64,000 nt of DNA from Sinomonas atrocyanea (GTDB taxonomy: Bacteria > Actinomycetota > Actinomycetes > Actinomycetales > Micrococcaceae). The notes beneath the pieces were generated by a model, which did no database searches, was not told the DNA's origin, and saw only the letters and a list, made by a program, of their open reading frames with translations. A program made the translations under genes and the position numbers. The stretch's first letter is position 1; each line of letters opens with the position of its first letter. This document shows positions 58,411-64,000 of this stretch, one piece after another. The stretch covers positions 124,001 to 188,000 of the forward strand of contig NZ_JAUSTE010000006.1 in NCBI RefSeq assembly GCF_030812675.1. The letters are read 5' to 3'.

Positions 58411-59790
58411 ATGTCCCAGAACTCCTCCACGCTCAAGCGGTCGCTGGGCCTGTGGGCCATCGTCGGCCTCGGCCTCGGGTACATGACCCCGACCACTGTC
58501 TTCGACACGTTCGGCATCGTCTCCGGCGAGACCAACGGCGTGGTCCCCCTGGCCTACCTGGTCGCGCTCGTCGCCATGGTCTTCACCGCGGTCAGCTATG
58601 GCCGGATGACCCGCTTCTTCCCCTCGGCGGGTTCCGCCTACACCTACACGTCGGAGACGATGCACCCGAACGTGGGCTTCCTCGTCGGCTGGGCGTCCCT
58701 GCTCGACTACCTCCTCCTGCCGCTCGTGAACGCCGTGATCGTGCGCATCTACATGGAGTCGTTCTTCCCGGACGTGCCCTCGTGGATCTGGGTCGTGGCC
58801 TACGTCGTCGTCATCACCGCGATGAACCTGTGGAGCATGAACTCGACGTCGAAGATCAACGGCATCCTCGTGGTCTTCGAGATCGTGCTGATCGGCGCCT
58901 TCGTGGTCCTGGCCTGGAACGCGCTCGCCCACGGCACGGGCACCGGCGCGGTGTTCAGCTCGGCCCCGCTCTTCCACGGCGGCGTAGACGCCTCGGCAGT
59001 GATCAGCGGCGCGACCGTGGTGTGCTTCTCCTTCATCGGCTTCGACGCCATCACGATGTACACGGAGGAGGCCAAGGACGCCACCACGGTGCCGAAGGCG
59101 ATCGTCCTGGCGCTGCTGATCGGCGGCACGATCTTCTTCGTCGCCGCCTGGTTCGGCCAGTCCGTCTTCCCCACCCTGGACGGCTTCGACAACACCGACG
59201 ACACCCTGCCCGAGATGGCCCTCAAGGTCGGCGGCCAGCTGTTCAAGGTCCTCTTCACCTCGGCCGCCTTCGCCGCGACCGTGGCCTCGAGCCTCGCCTC
59301 GCACGCCTCCGTGTCCCGCATGATCTACGTCATGGGCCGCAACGGCCGCGGCCCGGTCTCGCGGTTCTTCTCCTTCGTCCATCCGCGCTTCCGCACCCCG
59401 TCCTTCGCGGTGCTGTTCGTCGGCGCCGTCTCCCTCCTCGCGATCCCGTTCACGCTCGAGTTCATCTCCTCGATGATCAACTTCGGCGCGCTCATCGCCT
59501 TCACGTTCGTGAACCTGACCGTGGTGGTGTTCTTCGTGCTGCGCAAGAAGGAGATCCGCACGCCGAAGGAGGTCCTGGTCAACATCGTGCTGCCGGTCAT
59601 CGGCATGGTCCTGACCGGCGTGCTGTGGGCGAACCTGCAGATGGACGCGCTGGTGTACGGGGCCATCTGGCTCGGGATCGGCGCCGTGTGCCTGCTCGTG
59701 ATCACCCGCGGCTTCCGCCGCACGGTCAACGTGAGCATGAACGAGGAGGACGCCGTGGAGCTCGAGCACCTCGCCGGCCCCCGCGTCTGA
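58411..59790 (+). CDS. APC-superfamily permease, probable polyamine transporter
   Basis: A 459-residue transporter with 12 helices. TM1 is GLWAIVGLGLGYMTPTTVFD with the G-L-G-x-G-Y-x-x-P bend; GFDAITMYTEEAKDATTVPK is the TM6 region; FFPSAGSAYTYTSET and HPNVGFLVGWASLLDY follow TM2. This branch includes PuuP-like putrescine importers. The position after aguBA suggests uptake of agmatine or putrescine. GAAGGA is about 11 nt before the ATG, rather distant. Confidence 0.9.
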   Translation: MSQNSSTLKRSLGLWAIVGLGLGYMTPTTVFDTFGIVSGETNGVVPLAYLVALVAMVFTAVSYGRMTRFFPSAGSAYTYTSETMHPNVGFLVGWASLLDYLLLPLVNAVIVRIYMESFFPDVPSWIWVVAYVVVITAMNLWSMNSTSKINGILVVFEIVLIGAFVVLAWNALAHGTGTGAVFSSAPLFHGGVDASAVISGATVVCFSFIGFDAITMYTEEAKDATTVPKAIVLALLIGGTIFFVAAWFGQSVFPTLDGFDNTDDTLPEMALKVGGQLFKVLFTSAAFAATVASSLASHASVSRMIYVMGRNGRGPVSRFFSFVHPRFRTPSFAVLFVGAVSLLAIPFTLEFISSMINFGALIAFTFVNLTVVVFFVLRKKEIRTPKEVLVNIVLPVIGMVLTGVLWANLQMDALVYGAIWLGIGAVCLLVITRGFRRTVNVSMNEEDAVELEHLAGPRV

Positions 59791-59882
59791 CCTCACCACC
59801 TTCCCCGACGCGCGACGCCGCCGGGCCCGGGTCCGCGACCCGGCCCGGCGACGTCGCGCCTCGCCGTGGGTAGGGTGGGCGC

Positions 59883-60983
59883 ATGAGTGAGATCCTGCCG
59901 TTCCGCTACCTGTTCGGACCGGGCCCGGGGAACGCGTACCCGGAGGTCATGGCTGCCCTCTCGTACCCCGTGATCGGGCACCTGGACCCGGCGTTCATCG
60001 AGCGGCTGGACCGCGTCTCGACCGGGCTGCGCGAGGTGTGGGGCACGGCGAACGCGCGCACGTGGCCCGTCTCGGCCACCGGCTCGGGTGGCATGGAGGC
60101 GGCGTTCGTGAACTTCGTCGAACCGGGCGACCCCGTCGTCGTGGCAGTCAACGGGCTCTTCGGCGAGCGGATGTGCGAGGTGGCCCGCCGCTGCGGTGCG
60201 GAGGTGGTCCGCGTGGACCACGAGTGGGGGCATCCGGTCGATGCCGAGCGCGTCCTCGCCGCCCACCCGTCGCCGAAGATCATCGCGGCCGTGCACGCCG
60301 AGACGTCCACGGGCGTCCGCTCCGACATCGCCGTCCTCGGGGCCGGCAAGGGGGACGCGCTCCTGCTCGTGGATGCGGTGACCTCGATCGGCGGCCTCGA
60401 GCTCCTCGCGGACGAGTGGGGCGTGGACATCGGCTACGCGGGCACCCAGAAGTGCCTCGGCGTCCCGCCGGGCCTGTCCCCGTTCACCGTCTCCGAGCGG
60501 GCCTTCGAGCGGCGAGTCCGCGAGCCGCGCTCCTGGTACTTCGACATCGGCCTGCTCGGCGGCTATGTCGGCGCCGCCCGGGGCCGCAGCCGGACCTACC
60601 ACCACACCGCGCCGGTGACCATGGTCGCCGGACTCGAGGCGGGCCTCGACCGGATCCTCGCCGAGGGGCTGCCCACCGTGTGGGCCCGCCACGAGGCCGC
60701 CGGCGCCGCCCTGCGCGAGGGGCTCGAGGACATGGGCCTGGAGCTGTTCGCCGCCGAGGGCAGCCGCCTGCCGAGCCTGACCACCGTGCGCGTCCCGGAC
60801 GGCGTCTCCTCCGCCCGGGTGCGGCGGATCCTCCTCGAGCAGTACTCCATCGAGGTCGGCGCCGGGGTGGGCGAGTTCGCCGACACCGTCTGGCGGATCG
60901 GGCTCATGGGGCCCAACGCGAACCCGGCCTCGGTGACGCTCGTCCTCGGCGCCCTGGGCGAGGCGATCGGCGCGGTGCGCTGA
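59883..60983 (+). CDS. PLP-dependent aminotransferase (alanine-glyoxylate / serine-pyruvate type)
   Basis: A 366-residue class V aminotransferase. LFGPGPGNAYPEVM opens the fold; ATGSGGMEAAFVNFVEPGD binds the cofactor phosphate, HAETSTGVRSD and LLLVDAVTSIGG follow, and the PLP lysine is in GYAGTQKCLGVPPGL. Substrates in the family include alanine, serine, phosphonates and ureidoglycine. It is the last gene of the polyamine direction but has its own leaderless-type promoter (TAGGGT 6 nt before ATG), so it may not belong to the pathway. Confidence 0.88.
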   Translation: MSEILPFRYLFGPGPGNAYPEVMAALSYPVIGHLDPAFIERLDRVSTGLREVWGTANARTWPVSATGSGGMEAAFVNFVEPGDPVVVAVNGLFGERMCEVARRCGAEVVRVDHEWGHPVDAERVLAAHPSPKIIAAVHAETSTGVRSDIAVLGAGKGDALLLVDAVTSIGGLELLADEWGVDIGYAGTQKCLGVPPGLSPFTVSERAFERRVREPRSWYFDIGLLGGYVGAARGRSRTYHHTAPVTMVAGLEAGLDRILAEGLPTVWARHEAAGAALREGLEDMGLELFAAEGSRLPSLTTVRVPDGVSSARVRRILLEQYSIEVGAGVGEFADTVWRIGLMGPNANPASVTLVLGALGEAIGAVR

Positions 60984-61310
60984 CGCCCGTGGACCGCGCG
61001 GGGGATGCGGGGACGGAGGGAACGGGCTCGTGCCGAGCGGGCCCGCAGCTCCGGCAGGTCGCCTCGGGGGCCTCGTTCCAGGCGGTGACGTTCGACGGCG
61101 GGTGCGGCCTCGTGTTCGAGGCGCGGCGGCCGGCGTCGTGCGCGGGACCGTGACCGGCGAACCGGAACCGGAATCCGCCGCCGCTCAAGACCGACCTGCT
61201 TTGAGCGCGCAGGCCGCGTCTCGGGAGCGGACACGCGGCACCTCGGCGCCGGAGGCCGGTGAAAGCCTGTCGGTTCCGGCCGCCAGGCCAGGGTCCGGCC
61301 TGACCCGGGG
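60984..61310. other. Intergenic region without a supported gene
   Basis: 327 bp between the convergent aminotransferase and ribA genes. Short open frames exist on both strands but none has a ribosome site or recognisable protein. It holds an inexact copy of the dispersed GCGCACGACG motif near 61133. No strong terminator hairpin was recognised. Confidence 0.5.
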
Positions 61311-61976
61311 CTAGGCCGAGTCGACCTCGACGTCGCCGGCGGCCGCCAGGTCGAGGGTGTGGAAGGTATGGTCCCGCTTGGCCTTGAGGTAGCGGACATT
61401 GTTGGCGGACAGGTGCACCGCAGTGGGCACGTGCTCGGCCACCTCGATCCCGAAGGCCTCGAGCTGGAGGGCCTTGTCCGGGTTGTTGCTCAGGAGCCTG
61501 ATGCGCGTGGCACCCAGCGCCCCGAGCATCTGCGCGGCGGCCTCGTAGTCGCGCTCGTCCTCGCCGCGGCCGAGGGCCCGGTTGGCCGCGTAGGTGTCGA
61601 GCCCCTGGTCCTGGAGGGCGTATGCGTCCAGCTTCGCGTACAGCCCGATCCCCCGGCCCTCCTGCCGGAGGTACAGCAGGAAGCCGCCGGCCGCCGAGAT
61701 CCGCTCCACGGCCTCGCGCAGCTGCGGGCCGCAGTCGCAGCGCTCGGAGCCGAGCACGTCCCCGGTGAGGCATTCGCTGTGCGGGCGCACGAGCGGGGGC
61801 TCGCCGCCCTCCTGTGCCCGCTGCAGAGCGCCTTCCCAGTCGCCGAGCCCGAGCAGGAGGTGCTCGCGGGCGTCCACGAGGCCCTGGAACGTGAAGACGT
61901 CCGCCGTGGCGGTGAACCCGCCGGCGAATCTGAGCGGCACCTGCACCCGCGTGCGCACCTCTGCTGCAGCTGACAT
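61311..61976 (-). CDS. ribA: GTP cyclohydrolase II
   Basis: A 221-residue stand-alone GTP cyclohydrolase II, first step of riboflavin synthesis. The zinc Cys cluster is in SECLTGDVLGSERCDCG, the GTP site and catalytic loop in LLYLRQEGRGIGLYAKLDAY, then DTYAANRALG and the C-terminal LSNNPDKALQLEAFGIEV. No DHBP synthase domain is fused, unlike the common RibBA. GGAGG is 4 nt upstream of ATG 61976. Alone on this strand without other rib genes. Confidence 0.93.
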   Translation of the reverse strand: MSAAAEVRTRVQVPLRFAGGFTATADVFTFQGLVDAREHLLLGLGDWEGALQRAQEGGEPPLVRPHSECLTGDVLGSERCDCGPQLREAVERISAAGGFLLYLRQEGRGIGLYAKLDAYALQDQGLDTYAANRALGRGEDERDYEAAAQMLGALGATRIRLLSNNPDKALQLEAFGIEVAEHVPTAVHLSANNVRYLKAKRDHTFHTLDLAAAGDVEVDSA

Positions 61977-62130
61977 GGCCCCTCCGTTTCGGCGGGCAAC
62001 CGGCGCCCGCCCCACTCTGCATCCGTGTACGCCGACTTTACCCAGCCGTTCGACATTCCTCACAGGGCCGTCATGGAAGCGAAACACCCAGCCCGTAGCG
62101 TCAGGGCATTCCCTGCACCAAGGAGGCGGC

Positions 62131-62634
62131 ATGCAGACCCACCCCAAGCTGACGATCCGGCTGGTCCCGTGGTCCAACCCCGTGGGACGCGACCTGCGCG
62201 CCGCCCAGCAGGCGGAGCTCGACGCCCGGTACGGCCACGCCGCGCACGAGGCGGGGGGGCCGCCGTCAGCCGCGGACACCGCCGTGTTCCTCGTCGCCTA
62301 CGAGAGGGCCACGGGCCAGCCGCTCGGCTGCGGCGGCCTGCGCTGGGTCGAGCGGACCACCGCAGAGGTCAAGCGGGTCTACGTGCTCCCGTACGCGCGC
62401 GGGGCGGGGATCGCGAGCTCGATCCTCGTGGCCCTCGAGGCCGAGGCCTATGCGGCCGGGGTGACGCTCATGCTCGCCGAGGCGGGGTCCGCCCAGCCCG
62501 ACGGGAAGATGTTCTACGAGGCGTCCGGGTACCGCCGGATCCCGAACTTCGGCCCCTACACGGACCTCGCCGACTCCGTCTGCTACGCGAAGCCGGTCAT
62601 GACGCCGGTGCGGGTGCACGCGATCACGGCGTGA
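62131..62634 (+). CDS. GNAT-family N-acetyltransferase
   Basis: A 167-residue acetyltransferase. The acetyl-CoA-binding motif A is VKRVYVLPYARGAGIASSIL, with the R-x-x-G-x-G/A signature; YEASGYRRIPNFGPY is motif B. The N-terminus (residues 8-45) includes the RDLRAAQQAELDARYG helix common in this group. Substrate unknown. AAGGAGG is well placed before ATG 62131. Divergent from ribA. Confidence 0.88.
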   Translation: MQTHPKLTIRLVPWSNPVGRDLRAAQQAELDARYGHAAHEAGGPPSAADTAVFLVAYERATGQPLGCGGLRWVERTTAEVKRVYVLPYARGAGIASSILVALEAEAYAAGVTLMLAEAGSAQPDGKMFYEASGYRRIPNFGPYTDLADSVCYAKPVMTPVRVHAITA

Positions 62635-62703
62635 GCACCCCGGGGCTGGGGCCGGGGGGCCGGGGGTGTGTGGCCCCGGGGGCGCTGCCGGCACCCAGTC
62701 CGG

Positions 62704-63882
62704 CTACCAGTCCAGCTGCTCGGACCGCGAGCGCCAGTGGATCCAGCGCCGCCAGGCGCTGGGCGCCGTCACCACGGCCACGCCGACCACGGCGCCGATC
62801 ACGGTGTCGATGAAGCGGTCGTGCAGGAGGTCCAGCGGATCGACGCGCACCACCAGGAGCGTGGACATGAGCGCGAGCGGGGTGACGCACACCTGGGCCA
62901 GGAAGTACTGCCGCGCGATCAGCATCTCGGCCCCGAACTGGCACGCGGCGATGAGCAGGACCATCGCCCACGCCTGGGGCGTCAGCGCGACGATCGCGGC
63001 GAGCACCACCAGGCCCACCATCGTGCCGAGGATACGCTGCAGGCCCCGGGCCACGCGGTGCCGGGTCGTGTGGCCCACGAGCGGCACGACGGCGGCGACC
63101 ATCGCCCAGTAGTTGTGCCCGAACCCGAGGGACTGGCCCACGATCGTGGCGACCACCCCCGCGACGGCCGCCGCGACGAGGTAGCCGAGGGACTCGAGCC
63201 ACAGGGCCCGGCGCTCGTCCGCCCCGAGCCGCACGCGCCAGGCCGCGCGGACGCCCGCCCATGTGAGCGGGGTGCGGTGCCCCGGGTGGACGCGGGACGA
63301 GAGCCCGATGAGCAGGCAGAGGGCGACCGTGGCGACCGCGGTGAGCATGGCCGCCCCGAGCGGGGGCTGGTGCGGGACCGAGGCGATCGCCGCGTACGCG
63401 AAGATGTGGAACAGCGAGCCCGCCGGCCGCAGCCTCCAGTACCCCACGATCACCGTGCACGCCCACGCCACCACCGTGGTGCCGACCACAATGGTCCACG
63501 GGCTCACGAGGTCGCCGGGGCTGAGCCGGGCGGTGAGGGTGGCCGCGAGGATCACGGCCAGCATCAGCAGGCCGGCCCGGACCTGCGCGACGATCCGGGC
63601 ACGGTGCGGCTCGTTGCGCCCGTAGATGCCGGCGAACGCGCCGAAGCTCGCGAAGATCGCCAGGTCCAGCCGGCCCAGCACCACGAGCGTGATGAGCGGG
63701 ATGAACAGTCCCGCTGCGACCCGGATCGCGGCCTGGTGGTCCTTCCGCGCCGGGCCGATGCTGAACAGCAGCTGGTGCACGAACTCCCGCAGCCGCGTGC
63801 CGGCGACGGCGAGCGGGCCGCCCGGGCGCGTGCCGCCGTCGTGCGCCGGGGTGCTCGGGCCGGTGCTGCGCCCCTCGCTCAC
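62704..63882 (-). CDS. FUSC-family membrane protein
   Basis: A 392-residue protein with about ten helices in two hexad-like groups, as in fusaric acid resistance (FUSC/AaeB-like) proteins without the long soluble domain. Stretches: HQAAIRVAAGLFIPLITLVV, FASFGAFAGIYGRNEPHRAR, GHNYWAMVAAVVPLVGHTTR, and RGLQRILGTMVGLVVLA matching the FUSC_2 motif. Likely an efflux or small-molecule exporter. The disordered N-terminus includes AHDGGT encoded by a dispersed repeat (63830-63847). Start at GTG 63882. Confidence 0.85.
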   Translation of the reverse strand: MSEGRSTGPSTPAHDGGTRPGGPLAVAGTRLREFVHQLLFSIGPARKDHQAAIRVAAGLFIPLITLVVLGRLDLAIFASFGAFAGIYGRNEPHRARIVAQVRAGLLMLAVILAATLTARLSPGDLVSPWTIVVGTTVVAWACTVIVGYWRLRPAGSLFHIFAYAAIASVPHQPPLGAAMLTAVATVALCLLIGLSSRVHPGHRTPLTWAGVRAAWRVRLGADERRALWLESLGYLVAAAVAGVVATIVGQSLGFGHNYWAMVAAVVPLVGHTTRHRVARGLQRILGTMVGLVVLAAIVALTPQAWAMVLLIAACQFGAEMLIARQYFLAQVCVTPLALMSTLLVVRVDPLDLLHDRFIDTVIGAVVGVAVVTAPSAWRRWIHWRSRSEQLDW

Positions 63883-63889
63883 CGCGCCC

Positions 63890-64000
63890 CTACTCTGCGG
63901 CAGCCAGCTGGCCGCACGCGCCGTCGATCTCCTTGCCGCGCGTGTCGCGCAGGGTCGTGGGGACGCCCGCGGCGCGGAGGGTCTCGATGAACTCCTGCTG
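63890..64000 (-). CDS. rlmN: 23S rRNA (adenine-2503-C2)-methyltransferase, C-terminal end
   Basis: The last 36 residues of RlmN; the rest lies outside the window. The end has [31 protein letters not shown], matching the conserved RlmN C-terminus with the mechanistic Cys in ACGQL (methylated during catalysis in known RlmN). Starting 7 bp beyond the FUSC start codon on the same strand, upstream of it, so FUSC may be co-transcribed. Confidence 0.9.
   Translation of the reverse strand, partial: QQEFIETLRAAGVPTTLRDTRGKEIDGACGQLAAAE

Noticed and set aside
60984-61310. Extra coding gene between the aminotransferase and ribA
   Set aside because: Open frames there lack start signals and protein-like composition; both flanking genes end at or near its borders.

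Overview
The window is about 64 kb of GC-rich chromosomal DNA. Gene content points to an actinobacterium of the Micrococcaceae (Arthrobacter/Sinomonas-like): a Rhodococcus/Micrococcus-type putrescine oxidase, actinobacterial-style aminotransferase, many TetR/WYL/AraC regulators, and many genes with a -10-like hexamer only 6-7 nt from the start codon, as in leaderless transcripts. That assignment is an inference. The only RNA gene found is an initiator tRNA-fMet. No rRNA, insertion sequence, prophage or CRISPR array was found.

Layout. 0-12 kb: a permease cut by the window edge, small enzymes and regulators, a LysR / PrpF / DctA organic-acid locus followed by a 40-residue Cys-containing peptide gene, and housekeeping-type oxidoreductases. 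13-25 kb: an amine-catabolism island (sarcosine-oxidase-like flavoenzyme, two SDRs, aldehyde dehydrogenase, MoaF-like protein, APC permease, flavin monoamine oxidase, cupin, acyl-CoA ligase) with two paralogous TetR regulators whose promoters carry the same dyad. 24.5-29.6 kb: a HipBA toxin-antitoxin module with three evenly spaced operators, a WYL regulator with a perfect operator, and a fabF/TetR divergent pair with two operators. 29.6-33.2 kb: two tandem-repeat arrays, then hpaB, hpaC and an AraC activator for 4-hydroxyphenylacetate hydroxylation. 33-39.6 kb: transporters (AI-2E family, GntP, MFS), a half-length LacI regulator and a PAP2 membrane protein. 40-45 kb: a three-gene branched-chain/pyruvate-type 2-oxoacid dehydrogenase operon and an aromatic/histidinol-phosphate-type aminotransferase. 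45-50.5 kb: a WXG-motif protein plus an esterase-like WXG protein, purB, a BrkB membrane protein and tRNA-fMet. 51-61 kb: a flavin dehydrogenase and a polyamine island (puo, TetR, aguB, aguA, permease, aminotransferase) with two copies of a putative shared operator and two inverted arrays of a 21-bp repeat around the TetR gene. 61-64 kb: ribA, a GNAT acetyltransferase, a FUSC membrane protein and the end of rlmN.

How the parts fit. The polyamine island can take agmatine to N-carbamoylputrescine (AguA), putrescine (AguB) and 4-aminobutanal (Puo). The 13-25 kb island can import and deaminate a primary amine and oxidise the aldehyde. With tyramine as substrate its product would be 4-hydroxyphenylacetate, the substrate of HpaBC located 6 kb away; ring-cleavage genes are not in the window. 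Operators were read directly as dyads; their assignment to particular regulators is inference. No single unmistakably new system is present. The best leads are the tandem-repeat arrays abutting stop codons, the paired TetR/operator circuits, the WXG-esterase pair and the small Cys peptide.
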